A stretch of 64,000 bases of DNA from Arcobacter sp. CECT 8986 (GCF_004116725.1 NZ_PDKG01000009.1:34024-98023); one strand, 5' to 3'; counted from the stretch's first letter, positions 19,101 to 28,370 are shown. Notes: generated by a model not told the origin, from the letters alone. Translations and numbers: made by a program.

Positions 19101-19279
19101 GTTTTTGGACTTTGCCCAGCCCATTTAACTTGCACAATTACTTGTGGAGGTGAAAGGTCAGGAAGAGCATCTAAACTTGTATTTTTAACTGCCCAAATAG
19201 AACCTAAAGTTAGAATAATTACTGAAAATAGAACTAAAAATTTATTTTTTATACTATAAGATATTATATTTTCAACCAT
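16163..19279 (-). CDS. cusA: Heavy-metal RND efflux pump, CusA/CzcA family
   Basis: A 1038-residue inner-membrane pump with the 12-TM RND layout and two large periplasmic loops. The HME-family TM4 motif is visible (GGIAIAIGAMVDATIVMVEN), as are the porter-domain block GKAGRADSATDPAPLAM and RIDMLLTGIRTPLGIKLYG. Of the three methionines known to carry Cu(I)/Ag(I) through CusA, two appear conserved (in WREGM and RIDML). The first position, before QKTDK, reads I instead of M. It is the last gene of a leftward operon (regulators, YtkA-like, outer-membrane factor, adaptor, pump). Monovalent copper/silver is the likely substrate; Zn/Co cannot be excluded. Confidence 0.9.
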   Translation of the reverse strand: MVENIISYSIKNKFLVLFSVIILTLGSIWAVKNTSLDALPDLSPPQVIVQVKWAGQSPKTIEEQVSYPLISNLMSLPNIETVRAMSSFSNALIYIIFKDGTDLYESRNRILEQLSQLQGEFPKNAKITIGPDATGVGWAYEYALKSDTKSLDELRTLQDYYYKYALLGVDGVSEIASIGGFIRNYEITLNQNKMVQYNIGIKEVKKALQQSNDDKGGRIILENGYEHIITARGYLKSVYDIENITIKTVNNTPLKIKDIADVNVTSTNRRGMADLNGQGETVGGIVIVRYGENPYKVIKNVKKKLESLKVDGVKVVETYDRSSLIDKAIDTLKSTLVEESIIVMIVTALFLFHARSALIIILTLPITVLFTFLFMKAFGMGSNIMSLGGIAIAIGAMVDATIVMVENAHKHLQGKEDISNKQRVDIIIKSAKQVGRPIFFALILVVVSFLPIFALTGQEGRLFTPLAFTKTFAMVSGAILSITIVPILMIFLIKGKILSEDRNLLNKFFIKIYSPLLKLSLRFRYVIVAIFLTTLVLAYPIYKKQNWEFMPMMNEQTFMYMPVTPYGLGIDLSKEITQKTDKILKSFPEVETVFGKAGRADSATDPAPLAMIETIVTLKPQSKWREGMTYKELMKQMDEKLRVAGLINSWTYPIRGRIDMLLTGIRTPLGIKLYGNDHEKLESVALKIEQKLKKFDKTLTVSSDKINSGYYLNININEEMLARYSITKDDILNTISLGVSGTEVSTFFKGLERYPISLRYETTQREDINSLRNLQIKTKLGFQPLKLFANIEYEEGPSVIKSEKALNVNFIYITPKNGISAKEYKDSAKKLLDEIDLPTGYFFEWAGQSEYLEAAMQKLLYIIPFTLMIIFILIYFALKNITYTVIIFFTLPFALTGGIFYLDYLNFNISIAVIVGFLALLGVASETSIVMLVYLHEAMNELKTKGLEFTKEHIFHYIYKGAVLRLRPKLMTLFAILGGLVPIMHINGVGSEVMQRIAAPMIGGIISSAFLTLIIIPAIFYILALKKTDKILETNLSH

Positions 19280-19288
19280 TATATTATC

Positions 19289-20296
19289 CTACCAATCTTC
19301 ATCTTCGTCATTATCATAAAGAGCATTTGTCACAGCATCACTATCAAGTAAAAATAGTGAATTATTTATAACTTTTTGTCCTTGTGAAAGACCATCTAAA
19401 ATTTCATATTTATTTGATGAAATTCTTTTTACTGTTACTTGAATTGGTTCAAATTCACTTTTTGAAATTGGTTCAAAAACATAATATTTATTTGCTTTAT
19501 TTAATACAGCTGTTTTAGGAAGAGTAAGCATAGTTTTACTCTTGATTTGAACTTTTACTTTAGCAAACATATTTGGGTATATTTTTCTATCTTTATTATC
19601 TACTGTTATTCTTATATCTATTGTTTTATCTTTTTCATTAGTGTTTGGATATATAAAATCTATTTTTGATTTTATAGGTTCTTGTATCCCATCAAAATAT
19701 ATTTTTACATTTTGACCTACTTTTATATCTTTTAAATCACTTTCATATATTTTTGCAATAACCCATAATTTATCTATATTTGCAAGTTGTAAAAGTAGTT
19801 TACCTTTTTTTACAAATGATTTATCATTTATATTCTTTTGTAAAATAAGAGCATTGTATGGTGAATAAACTGTAACATCTTTAAAATCAGTTTTTAGATT
19901 TTTTAATCTATTTATCTCTTTTTTATTGATATCCAAAACTTGAAGTTTATCTAATGTACTTTCATAAAGTTGTTTATCTAAATCTTTTGCAATTTGTAAA
20001 TCTTTGATAATATTATAAATAGTATCTGAATAGATAGAAAAAAGAGGTTCTCCTTTTTTTACATCCATAAATACTCTATTTGCATTTAGTTTTGTAATAT
20101 ACCCATCATATCTTGTAACAATATCCGTGATTTTATCATCCATAATAGCACTATTTGCATAGAAATCTTTTGTGATTGATACTTTCTCTTTTTTTACAGT
20201 GGTTACTTTTTTATTAAATAGTTGTTCTACTTCTATTACTTTTGCATTTAAAATAGTTATACTAATTAAAAATATTGGTATTAAAAATTTTTTCAT
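19289..20296 (-). CDS. cusB: RND periplasmic adaptor (membrane fusion protein), CusB-like
   Basis: A 335-residue secreted adaptor with a signal peptide at the N-terminus. Barrel-sandwich (ITKLNANRVFMDVKKGEPLFSI), alpha-hairpin and beta-barrel parts (DLKDIKVGQNVKIYFDG; TVDNKDRKIYPNMFAKVKV) are in the usual order. It is shorter than E. coli CusB (about 400), mainly through lack of the N-terminal metal-binding extension. It joins the CusA-like pump to the TolC-type channel encoded immediately upstream, whose stop overlaps this start by one base. Confidence 0.87.
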   Translation of the reverse strand: MKKFLIPIFLISITILNAKVIEVEQLFNKKVTTVKKEKVSITKDFYANSAIMDDKITDIVTRYDGYITKLNANRVFMDVKKGEPLFSIYSDTIYNIIKDLQIAKDLDKQLYESTLDKLQVLDINKKEINRLKNLKTDFKDVTVYSPYNALILQKNINDKSFVKKGKLLLQLANIDKLWVIAKIYESDLKDIKVGQNVKIYFDGIQEPIKSKIDFIYPNTNEKDKTIDIRITVDNKDRKIYPNMFAKVKVQIKSKTMLTLPKTAVLNKANKYYVFEPISKSEFEPIQVTVKRISSNKYEILDGLSQGQKVINNSLFLLDSDAVTNALYDNDEDEDW

Positions 20297-21480
20297 TAAT
20301 TTCCTCCATAATATATGGCTTTAGATAGTGTTGTAAAATATCTTGTTTTTTCATTTAGTGCAGAAATTTCTAAATTTATTGTTTTGTTTAGATTTTTTAT
20401 AATTTTTGATGCAACATCTTTAAAATTATTATTTATACTTAGAGTTTTTTCAATACTTTTTTGAAGTTTCATAATATCTTTTTCTATTATTTCATAATTT
20501 TCATAACTATTGTTTAACTCTTGTTGTAATATCTTTGAGTCTATTTTTAGATTTTGTCTTTCGTTTTCTAAATCATCTTTTGTTTTTAAATAGGCAAATT
20601 GTGCCTTTCTTACGTTTATATTTTCTCTATCATAAATAGAAAGGGGAATAGCAACTGAAATATTTACATAGTCTTCAAATTCATCTCTACTATAATAAGT
20701 TGCATTAAGTTTAATATCTGATGTTTTTGAGGCTTCTTCATAAGCTTCTTGTTGTTTATTTAGTTTTAAATTTTGATTTAATATTTTGATTCTTGGGTGT
20801 TCATCAAAGTTAAAATGTAATATTTTTCTTTTTATATCTGTGTTTATATCTATATCATTTGTAGAAGTATATGTAATTTTTTCAAGATTTAATTTTAATG
20901 TTTTTATATTTGTATCTAAATTATTTAATGCTATATCAAAATTTTTTATACCTATTTTTGTATCAAATATTGAGTTGATATCAACTTTTGATGTTTGATA
21001 TTTTGTATTTTGTAAGGTTACTAATCTTTGTAAATTTTGTTTTTGTTTTTGTATAAAATCTCTTTTTTCTTTCAAAATTGCAATTTTGTACACCAGTTCG
21101 TAGATTTTTGATTTTAATAGTAGTTTTTTATCTTCTAATTTAAGTGATAAAATAGTTTTATTTGTAATTTGTATAGATTGGTTTATATCTAGTTTATCAG
21201 TTATCGGAATAACTTGAGTAATCCCGATAAACTGCGTTTGCATCGCTTCTAAATCTCTTTTATCATAATCTGAATTTGTATGAATATCAGCTATTCCAAG
21301 AGATAAAGAAGGGTTTTGATATTTTGTAGCAAGTGAAATATTTTCATTTGCTATTTTGATTGATTTTTCTATACTTTTTAATTCACTATTTTTTGATATA
21401 GCACTATTTACAAGACTATTGATGCTATTTGCACTTAAGTTTATGATAAAAAGGCCGATTATAAATAGTGCTTTTTTCAT
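20296..21480 (-). CDS. TolC-family outer-membrane efflux protein
   Basis: A 394-residue outer-membrane-factor homologue with a signal peptide (1-17), long heptad-rich helices and the internal repeat typical of TolC/CusC (SIKIANENISLATKYQNPSL; FAYLKTKDDLENERQNLKID). It supplies the exit duct for the RND system. Its start and stop each overlap the neighbouring genes by one base, so it is firmly within the operon. Confidence 0.85.
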   Translation of the reverse strand: MKKALFIIGLFIINLSANSINSLVNSAISKNSELKSIEKSIKIANENISLATKYQNPSLSLGIADIHTNSDYDKRDLEAMQTQFIGITQVIPITDKLDINQSIQITNKTILSLKLEDKKLLLKSKIYELVYKIAILKEKRDFIQKQKQNLQRLVTLQNTKYQTSKVDINSIFDTKIGIKNFDIALNNLDTNIKTLKLNLEKITYTSTNDIDINTDIKRKILHFNFDEHPRIKILNQNLKLNKQQEAYEEASKTSDIKLNATYYSRDEFEDYVNISVAIPLSIYDRENINVRKAQFAYLKTKDDLENERQNLKIDSKILQQELNNSYENYEIIEKDIMKLQKSIEKTLSINNNFKDVASKIIKNLNKTINLEISALNEKTRYFTTLSKAIYYGGN

Positions 21481-21863
21481 TATAGATTTACACTACCTCT
21501 AATTTTATGGATTTTACCATCTGAAGTTTTAACTTTTAGTTGATATTGCCAAGTTCCTCCCATAGAGAAATTTACATCTAGTTTATATTTGTCACCAACT
21601 AATTTTGCTTTGTCTTCAAATTCCATATATGGCATACCAGGCATTTCTGGCATAAAGAATTTAATTTTTGCTTTTGCATCAGTTACAACTTTATCATCTT
21701 TTGTTACTTTTACATAAAGAACATTACTTCCCATTGCTAAAGATTTTTCTGATGTAAGTTTTACATCATAACCATTTTTACTAACTGACTGTGAAATTGG
21801 GTCTGCATTTGCTATACCAAGTGCTAAGATTAAGATTGAAAAAAGTTTAAATAAACTTTTCAT
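21480..21863 (-). CDS. YtkA/FixH-like periplasmic protein
   Basis: A 127-residue exported protein with a signal peptide (about 1-20) and an immunoglobulin-like YtkA domain: KNGYDVKLTSEKSLAMGSNVLYV, a Met/Pro-rich loop FFMPEMPGMPYMEF, and a final QLKVKTSDGKIHKI strand. Such proteins often accompany copper-handling genes, and the MPEMPGMPYM loop offers methionine ligands. It is the first structural gene of the efflux operon, downstream of the two-component pair. Binding of copper is an inference. Confidence 0.78.
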   Translation of the reverse strand: MKSLFKLFSILILALGIANADPISQSVSKNGYDVKLTSEKSLAMGSNVLYVKVTKDDKVVTDAKAKIKFFMPEMPGMPYMEFEDKAKLVGDKYKLDVNFSMGGTWQYQLKVKTSDGKIHKIRGSVNL

Positions 21864-21902
21864 AAGAACTCCTTGTTGTTATTTTAAGGAATTCTTACAT
21901 AT

Positions 21903-23117
21903 TTAGTGTGGATTTTTTGTGTAATTTAGATTTAAAGTGAAAGTTGTTCCAATATTTTGTGTTGATTCAACATCAATTTTTATATTATATTGTTTGCAAA
22001 TAGAATAAACGATATTTAAACCTATTCCAAAACCACCTTGAACATCATTTGCCCGATAAAATCTTTTGAAGATGTCTTTTAGATGAGTTTTTTCAATTCC
22101 TATACCACTATCTTTTATAATTAGTTGATTATTTTTTAAAATTACATCAACTGTGCCATTAATCTTATTGTATTTTATGGCATTTGAAATTAGATTATTA
22201 CTTAGTCTAATGAAGCTTTCTTTTTCTATTACAAATGATGTTGGTTCTATTGATGTTGTAATAGTAACTCTTTTTTTTGATGCAAGTGCTTTAAAATATT
22301 CAATTTGTTCATTTAAAATCTCATCAATTTTTAACTCTTGTGGCATATCTCGTTTCTTGTCTTGTAAAAATAGAAATATCAAATCTTTGTATATTTCTGA
22401 GATTCTTTTTGCACTTAAATTTATTCGTTGAAGATTTTTTTCATTTAAAGATGAGCCTTTACTTGTACACATTAAAATAGCAGTAATTGGTGTATTTAAC
22501 TCATGAGTTGTATCTTTTATAAAATTATTTAGTTTAATTCTTTCGTTTGTTATTGGTTTTATAAACATTTTTGCAAGATAAAAACCTATTAAGAAAATAA
22601 ATAAAAATACAAGAAAAAAAGATATTAGGATTTTACTTTTTAGTTTTGATATTTTTTCATGTAACATTGTCTCTTTTATAACAACATAATTAACACCAAG
22701 ATGACCCAATGCAGAATCATCAATAACAACATAACTATTATCTACTTTTTGAATATTTTTTCTAAAGTCTATTTTCTTTTCGATATTATTTATATCACCA
22801 ACTAATTTTTTATGATTTACATCATATAATGCAAAGTCAAAATCAATATTTTTTTTAATCTTTTCTGGACTAATATCTTGATTTGTCATGTGTGCATATA
22901 TAATAGTTGAAGATATTTTTGATGCGACATTTTTCATATTTGAAGTTATCAAATCATAATAAAGATTAGACTCCATTCTAAAAAAAAGCCATGCAATTAT
23001 TACTAATAATATAAATGATGAGCCAAGATATAGACTCAAAAACCTAACTAAGGCACTTTTTTCACTTCTTGTTAAAGATATAACCAACTCCTTTTTTTGT
23101 CTGAATAAAATCTTCAC
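21903..23117 (-). CDS. Two-component sensor histidine kinase of the efflux operon
   Basis: A 404-residue kinase with a first transmembrane helix (about 28-48), a periplasmic sensor (about 50-160), a second helix (about 163-185), an H-box TTHELNTPITAI, N-box NLISNAIKYN and ATPase G-boxes DSGIGIE and GFGIGLNIVY. The longest frame starts with GTG at 23117, inside the regulator gene (56-nt overlap). A start nearer LTRSEKSAL, without a standard initiation codon there, or the TTG just after an AAGGAG-like stretch is also possible. By position it senses a periplasmic metal and activates the RND operon, as CusS does. Confidence 0.85.
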   Translation of the reverse strand: MKILFRQKKELVISLTRSEKSALVRFLSLYLGSSFILLVIIAWLFFRMESNLYYDLITSNMKNVASKISSTIIYAHMTNQDISPEKIKKNIDFDFALYDVNHKKLVGDINNIEKKIDFRKNIQKVDNSYVVIDDSALGHLGVNYVVIKETMLHEKISKLKSKILISFFLVFLFIFLIGFYLAKMFIKPITNERIKLNNFIKDTTHELNTPITAILMCTSKGSSLNEKNLQRINLSAKRISEIYKDLIFLFLQDKKRDMPQELKIDEILNEQIEYFKALASKKRVTITTSIEPTSFVIEKESFIRLSNNLISNAIKYNKINGTVDVILKNNQLIIKDSGIGIEKTHLKDIFKRFYRANDVQGGFGIGLNIVYSICKQYNIKIDVESTQNIGTTFTLNLNYTKNPH

Positions 23118-23721
23118 TTAAAATTTTCCTCAAGTTTTTTATATATGTTCTAATTGTAGAAGAGGTTGGAGTATCTTCATATCCCCAAACATTTGATGTA
23201 AGTTCTTCATGTGTAACGATTTTATTAGCATTATTTACTAAATATATTAGAATTTTTGCTTCTTTTTGTGGTAAGTTATGAATTATTCCATCATTATTTA
23301 ACATATAATCTTTTGTATTTAAAATTATGTTTTTATCAATTTCAATAATATTTGCTTCTATGTTAAATGTCTTTTTAATATTTTCTATTCTTAGACCTAA
23401 CTCTTCAAGTTCGAAAGGTTTTTTAATATAATCATTACATCCAATATCAAAACCTTTTTTTAAATCATCTATTTGATTTAAAGAAGTGATAAAAATTGAA
23501 GGTGTTGTAATTCCTTCTTGTCTTAATCTTTCTAAAATTTCAAAACCATTTATATTTGGTACATTTACATCCAATAAAACCAAATCATATATTGTTGAAA
23601 ATAGTTGAGTTAAAGCATCTTCTCCATCATAAGTAGAGGTAACTTCAAAGTTTTTTGATTCTAAATATTCAGTAATAATCTCATTTAAAATAAGGTCATC
23701 TTCTAATAAAAGTATTTTCAT
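23062..23721 (-). CDS. Two-component response regulator of the efflux operon
   Basis: A 219-residue OmpR-type regulator. Its receiver has Asp51 (DLVLLDVNVP) and the KKPF lysine, and its C-terminal winged helix ends in TIRTYIKNLRKIL and KKGVGYIF. It is the promoter-proximal gene of the leftward efflux operon, with AGGAAC before the ATG, and overlaps its kinase partner. A CusR/CopR-like role is inferred from context. It is divergent from yceI, with only about 100 nt between them, so the shared intergenic region may carry its operators. Confidence 0.88.
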   Translation of the reverse strand: MKILLLEDDLILNEIITEYLESKNFEVTSTYDGEDALTQLFSTIYDLVLLDVNVPNINGFEILERLRQEGITTPSIFITSLNQIDDLKKGFDIGCNDYIKKPFELEELGLRIENIKKTFNIEANIIEIDKNIILNTKDYMLNNDGIIHNLPQKEAKILIYLVNNANKIVTHEELTSNVWGYEDTPTSSTIRTYIKNLRKILSEDFIQTKKGVGYIFNKK

Positions 23722-23824
23722 AATTGTTCCTAAAATTTAAGTATAACATAATATAAAAAAATATTTCTACACAAACAGTACACACAAGAACAATAAAATA
23801 AATTAATTAAAAAAAGGAGTGAAA

Positions 23825-24406
23825 ATGAGGAGTTTAGTTAAATTAATTGGAGTTGTTGCTCTATTTATGAGTGTGCTAAATGCAGCAGAATTTAATGTGG
23901 ATAAAAGTCATACAAATGTAGGTTTCTCAGTAAAACATATGATGATATCAAATGTAAAAGGTAAGTTCCAAACTTATGATGCAAATATTGATTTTGATGT
24001 AAAATCAAAAAAATTCAATGCTTTAAGTGCTACTATTAAAACTAATTCAGTTGATACTGCAAATGAAAAAAGAGATAATCACTTAAGAAGTGCAGATTTT
24101 TTCTACTCTAGTGAATACCCTGAAATGAAATTTGTTATGAAATCTTTTAAATTAAAAGAGGATGATGAAGGAATAATGATTGGTGATTTAACAATTAGAG
24201 GTGTTACAAAAGAGGTTAAATTAGAAGCTGAAATAAATGGTGTTATAAAAGATATGAGAGGTGCTACAAGAGTTGGTTTTACACTTGAAGGTGAAATCAA
24301 TAGAAAAGACTTTGGGCTTACATGGAATAAAGCTTTAGAGTTAGGTGGTGTTGTAGTTGGTGAAGAAGTAGAAATAGAAATAGAAGTTGAAGCAATAGCA
24401 AAATAA
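23825..24406 (+). CDS. YceI-family periplasmic lipid-binding protein
   Basis: A 193-residue secreted lipocalin-like protein. The start is the ATG at 23825, 5 nt after AAGGAG; the GTG at 23819 lies within that ribosome site. A signal peptide (1 to about 20) is followed by AEFNVDKSHTNVGFSVKHM, the usual YceI opening. GDLTIRGVTKEVKLEAEI and the RKDFGLTWNKALE block near the end are diagnostic. YceI proteins bind polyisoprenoid lipids; the physiological role is poorly defined. A bidirectional terminator follows. Confidence 0.92.
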   Translation: MRSLVKLIGVVALFMSVLNAAEFNVDKSHTNVGFSVKHMMISNVKGKFQTYDANIDFDVKSKKFNALSATIKTNSVDTANEKRDNHLRSADFFYSSEYPEMKFVMKSFKLKEDDEGIMIGDLTIRGVTKEVKLEAEINGVIKDMRGATRVGFTLEGEINRKDFGLTWNKALELGGVVVGEEVEIEIEVEAIAK

Positions 24407-24407
24407 G

Positions 24408-24436
24408 TTAAAGAAAAGAGATTCTCTTTTCTTTAA
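24408..24436. terminator. Bidirectional terminator between yceI and MATE gene
   Basis: TTAAAGAAAAGAG / CTCTTTTCTTTAA is a perfect 13-bp stem with a 3-nt loop, lying between convergent genes and touching the stop codon of the MATE gene. Confidence 0.9.
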
Positions 24437-25788
24437 ATATCTGGAATATTTAATTTTTTTAATTCATTTCTTGTATATAAAAATGCAAATATAGCTGCTG
24501 AGTATATCATCACCATTACACCAATCCAAAAATATTTAAAATCCAATGCAAAGTAAATAACAATAGTATAACCTACCATATATTTTGCAACAATTTGTCT
24601 ATATAAACCTATCCAAAATATCATCTTTGGTTTTTTTATTGCTTGAAGTGTTGATACACAAATAAATAGTGTAACAAAAGCATAAAAAGTCCAAACTTCA
24701 ACAGCTAAATAACCAGTAGCATAAGATATAACTTCTGCATCATTATCAAATTGTGAAACTATAAGCTCTCCAAAAACATATAAAAATATTACACCAAAAG
24801 TACAGATTATAAACCCATATTTTAAAGCTTTATAAATAGTTTGGGATACTCTATCATACTTCTTTGCACCAAAGTTATTTGAAACAAGTGCTAAAACAGC
24901 AGTACTTAATCCAAGAGCAGGTAGAAGCATAATTTGTTCAACTCTAAAACCAATTCCATATCCAGCAACTGCTTTATATCCATAAGTAGAAACAAAATAA
25001 GTTAATAATATAGAACCAACACCCATAGTCACCATATTTAAACTTGAAGGAAGCCCATGTACTACAAAATCTTTATATATCTTTTTTTGTGGTAAAAAAT
25101 ATTCAGGTTTTAGAAAATTAACCATATTTGTTTTAAGAACTTTTCTAAATAAAATAAGCATATTTATAACTTGAATTAGAACAGTTGCAAGTGCGATTCC
25201 TGATATTCCCATAGCTGGAATAAATAAAAATCCATGAATAAATAAAGGGTTTAAAACTAAATTTGCAAAAAATCCAAAAATTAGAGTATTTCTATATGTT
25301 TTTGTATCTCCTGTTGCTACTAAAATTGCATTTAGTGAGAAATTTAGCATAAAAAAAGGAATTCCTCCTAATAGCACATAAATATATTCTAAACATATTT
25401 GAAGATATTGCTCTTTTGCTCCTAAAAAGATAAATATCTCTTTAGAACACAAAAATCCTACCACCATAAGAAGTAAGCCAACAATAGGAATAAATAAGAT
25501 TCCTTTATGTGCATAAATAGATGCTAATAGATTTTTCTTTTTACCTAAAGCGTTTCCAATAAGTGCAGTAATTGCAGATGAAAATCCATATCCAAGTCCT
25601 ATTATCATAAAAAATATCATAAAACTTAAAGATAGTGCTGCAACTGCTTTTGTAGAGATAACTCCTGCATAAAATGTATCTACAACATTATACATAGTAT
25701 TAAAAAACATACCTGTACTTGCTGGAATAGTTAATTGTTTTATTAAAGTAGGTATATCATCTTTTGTTAAATTTTGAGATTTGTTCAT
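24433..25788 (-). CDS. MATE-family multidrug efflux transporter
   Basis: A 451-residue polytopic membrane protein with 12 predicted helices. The family pattern is clear: PASTGMFFNTMYNVVDTFYAG at the start, GLGYGFSSAITALIGNALG, and the second-half repeat GLSTAVLALVSNNFGAKKYD. It is a cation-coupled exporter of the DinF/NorM superfamily; the substrate cannot be told from sequence. The gene stands alone, with about 90 nt separating it from hom. Confidence 0.9.
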   Translation of the reverse strand: MNKSQNLTKDDIPTLIKQLTIPASTGMFFNTMYNVVDTFYAGVISTKAVAALSLSFMIFFMIIGLGYGFSSAITALIGNALGKKKNLLASIYAHKGILFIPIVGLLLMVVGFLCSKEIFIFLGAKEQYLQICLEYIYVLLGGIPFFMLNFSLNAILVATGDTKTYRNTLIFGFFANLVLNPLFIHGFLFIPAMGISGIALATVLIQVINMLILFRKVLKTNMVNFLKPEYFLPQKKIYKDFVVHGLPSSLNMVTMGVGSILLTYFVSTYGYKAVAGYGIGFRVEQIMLLPALGLSTAVLALVSNNFGAKKYDRVSQTIYKALKYGFIICTFGVIFLYVFGELIVSQFDNDAEVISYATGYLAVEVWTFYAFVTLFICVSTLQAIKKPKMIFWIGLYRQIVAKYMVGYTIVIYFALDFKYFWIGVMVMIYSAAIFAFLYTRNELKKLNIPDI

Positions 25789-25882
25789 TTTTTTCTTTTT
25801 GATTAAATTTGAAGGTATAGTAAGTATAAATAGCTTAAAAAACTATTTAAAAATTTTTTTGAATTTTATATAAAATAGAAGC

Positions 25883-27145
25883 TTATGCTTCTATTCTAAT
25901 CATTGCAGGTTTTTGAGTAACTACTTTAGTTTTTTCAAATTCAGCAATTGCTTTTAAGATATCTTTTTCTACTGAAGTGTGTGTTGCTAATAAAAGATTA
26001 GCTTTTTGATTTCCAATAGGTTTTTGAAGCATTTTCTCTATTGAAATACCACAATTTCCTAATATAGTAGAAATTTTTGCTAAAACGCCTGTTTTATCTG
26101 CAACTTCAAGTCTTAGATAATATTTTGTTCTTATTTCATCTTTTGGAAGAAGTGATAGTTTTTCACCATAATCTTCTTCAAATCCAAGCATTGGAGAACC
26201 TTTTCCTCTTCTTGCAATATCTACAATATTTGCAATTACAGCTGAAGCTGTTGCATCACCACCAGCACCTGGCCCATAATACATAGTCTCTCCAACTTTA
26301 TCTCCAATAACAGAAATACCGTTCATTACTCCATCAACTTTTGCAATCATCTCTTCTTTTGGTACAAAAGCAGGGTGAACTCTAAGTTCAATAAAATTAC
26401 CATCTCTTTTTGCAATTCCTAAAAGTTTAATTGAGTAGTTAAACTCTTTTGCAAATTCAATATCGTAGCTAGTGATATTTTGAATACCTTCAATCAAAAT
26501 ATCTTCAGGTTTCGCATCAATTCCATATGCAATAGAACCAAGAATTAAAAGCTTATGTGCAGCATCAAAACCACCAACATCAAATGTTGGGTCTGCTTCT
26601 GCATATCCTAAGTCTTGTGCTTCTTTTAAAATGTCTTCGTATTTAACGCCTTCATTTATCATTTTTGTTAGCATATAGTTACAAGTACCATTCATAATAC
26701 CTTGAATAGAAGCAATGTTATTTGCTGTTAATCCTTCTCTTAAAGCATTAATAATAGGAATTCCTCCTGCTACTGCTGCTTCATATTCAAAAGGAATATC
26801 CTGTGCAAACTCTTCTAATTCATATCTATGATATGCTAAAAGTGCTTTATTAGCAGTAACCACTGCTTTTTTATTTGCTAAGGCCTTTTTTACTATTTCA
26901 TAAGGTTTTTCAACCCCACCCATTAATTCTACGATAATATCTATTGAATCATCTTCTAATACTTTATTTACATCATCAGTTAATTCAATAGATACGTTTC
27001 TTTTTTTAGTTAAATCATTAACAACCCCAATTGTTGGTACTAGTTCAACTCCAGCTCTAGCTGTAATAATCTCTTTATTATTCTTTAAAATATTAGCTAC
27101 GCTTGAACCTACAGTTCCTACACCAATAATTGCTATTTTTAACAT
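25883..27145 (-). CDS. hom: Homoserine dehydrogenase
   Basis: A 420-residue enzyme. The N-terminal NAD(P) motif is GVGTVGSSVANIL. Catalytic-domain signatures include VTANKALLA, AAVAGGIPIINALREGL, IMNGTCNYML and YAEADPTFDVGGFDAAHKL, and there is a C-terminal ACT domain (about 340-420). It reduces aspartate semialdehyde to homoserine for Thr/Met synthesis, and the ACT domain suggests threonine feedback. The order aminotransferase-hom matches Campylobacter Cj0150c-Cj0149c. Confidence 0.95.
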   Translation of the reverse strand: MLKIAIIGVGTVGSSVANILKNNKEIITARAGVELVPTIGVVNDLTKKRNVSIELTDDVNKVLEDDSIDIIVELMGGVEKPYEIVKKALANKKAVVTANKALLAYHRYELEEFAQDIPFEYEAAVAGGIPIINALREGLTANNIASIQGIMNGTCNYMLTKMINEGVKYEDILKEAQDLGYAEADPTFDVGGFDAAHKLLILGSIAYGIDAKPEDILIEGIQNITSYDIEFAKEFNYSIKLLGIAKRDGNFIELRVHPAFVPKEEMIAKVDGVMNGISVIGDKVGETMYYGPGAGGDATASAVIANIVDIARRGKGSPMLGFEEDYGEKLSLLPKDEIRTKYYLRLEVADKTGVLAKISTILGNCGISIEKMLQKPIGNQKANLLLATHTSVEKDILKAIAEFEKTKVVTQKPAMIRIEA

Positions 27146-27157
27146 TGTTTGTCCTAA

Positions 27158-28366
27158 TTATAAAGTTTTTAAATATTTTTTAATATTTTTTGCTGCTTGT
27201 CTGATTCTTTTTTCATTTTCAATTAAGGCAATTCTTACATATTGGTCACCATATTTACCAAAACCAATACCTGGACTTACCGCAACTTTTGCTTGGGTTA
27301 ATAACTGTTTAGAAAATTCCATACTTCCTAAATGTTGTGCTTTTTCAGGAATTTTAGCCCAAATAAACATAGATGCATTTGGAGTATTCATCTCCCAACC
27401 AGCATCTTTAAATGCCTCAATCATAATATCTCTTCTATGGTGATATTTATCAATATGTTCTTGAACACACTCTTGTGGACCATCAAGTGCAATTGTTGCT
27501 GCAACTTGAATTGGAGTAAACATTCCATAATCAAGCCATGATTTAATTCTTTTTAATGCCCCAACTAATTTTTCATTTCCAACTATGAAACCAACTCTCC
27601 ATCCTGCCATATTGTATGATTTTGATAGAGTAAAGCTTTCAACTGCAACATCAATTGCACCTTTTGCTTGGAAAATTGAAGGTGTTTTATATCCATCAAA
27701 AGTAAGATCTGCATATGCAATATCAGAGATAATATAAAATCTCTCTTTTTTTGCCATATCTACTAATCTTTGATAAAATTCTGGTCTTACTGTTGCACAA
27801 GTTGGGTTATGAGGAAAGTTTACAACTACATATTTTACTTTTGGAATTGATTCATCAACTGTTTTTTGTAATCTTTCAAAGAATAACTCTTCATCTACTT
27901 TATACTCTTCATCAAATGATAGTTCAAATTTATGAATTGCAGCACCTGCAAGCATAAATGCATATGAGTGTATAGGATAAGTTGGGTCTGGAACAACTGC
28001 AACATCACCAACATTTACAATAGCTTGAACTAAGTGAACATAACCTTCTTTACTTCCCATAGTTGCACAAGCATGTTTATTTGGGTCTAGTCCTTCAACT
28101 CCAAATTTTCTTTTATACCAATTACAAATAGCAAGTCTTAGTTTATAAATACCAGCACTTGCACTATATCCATGGTTTTTAGGTTTATCTGCTGTCTCTT
28201 TTAATTTATCAATAATATGTTGAGGCGCTGGACCATCTGGGTTACCCATAGAAAAATCTATTATATCTTCACCTCTTCTTCTAGCTTCCATTTTTATGTT
28301 ATTTACTTCTGCAAATACATAGTTTGGAAGTCTTTTCATTCGTTCAAATTCAATTTCAGGAAACAC
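27158..28366 (-). CDS. PLP-dependent class I/II aminotransferase (AlaC/Asp-aminotransferase-like)
   Basis: A 402-residue fold-type I aminotransferase. The start is a GTG at 28366, preceded by GAAGGAG. The PLP lysine lies in TLSKSYNMAGWRVGF, with FPHNPT and the C-terminal Arg in RIALIEN. It belongs to the AlaC/YfdZ-like group seen in Campylobacter next to hom, so an amino-acid biosynthetic transamination (Asp, Ala or diaminopimelate type) is likely; the exact substrate is not resolved. It lies 12 nt upstream of hom in the same operon. Confidence 0.88.
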   Translation of the reverse strand: MFPEIEFERMKRLPNYVFAEVNNIKMEARRRGEDIIDFSMGNPDGPAPQHIIDKLKETADKPKNHGYSASAGIYKLRLAICNWYKRKFGVEGLDPNKHACATMGSKEGYVHLVQAIVNVGDVAVVPDPTYPIHSYAFMLAGAAIHKFELSFDEEYKVDEELFFERLQKTVDESIPKVKYVVVNFPHNPTCATVRPEFYQRLVDMAKKERFYIISDIAYADLTFDGYKTPSIFQAKGAIDVAVESFTLSKSYNMAGWRVGFIVGNEKLVGALKRIKSWLDYGMFTPIQVAATIALDGPQECVQEHIDKYHHRRDIMIEAFKDAGWEMNTPNASMFIWAKIPEKAQHLGSMEFSKQLLTQAKVAVSPGIGFGKYGDQYVRIALIENEKRIRQAAKNIKKYLKTL

Positions 28367-28370
28367 TTTA

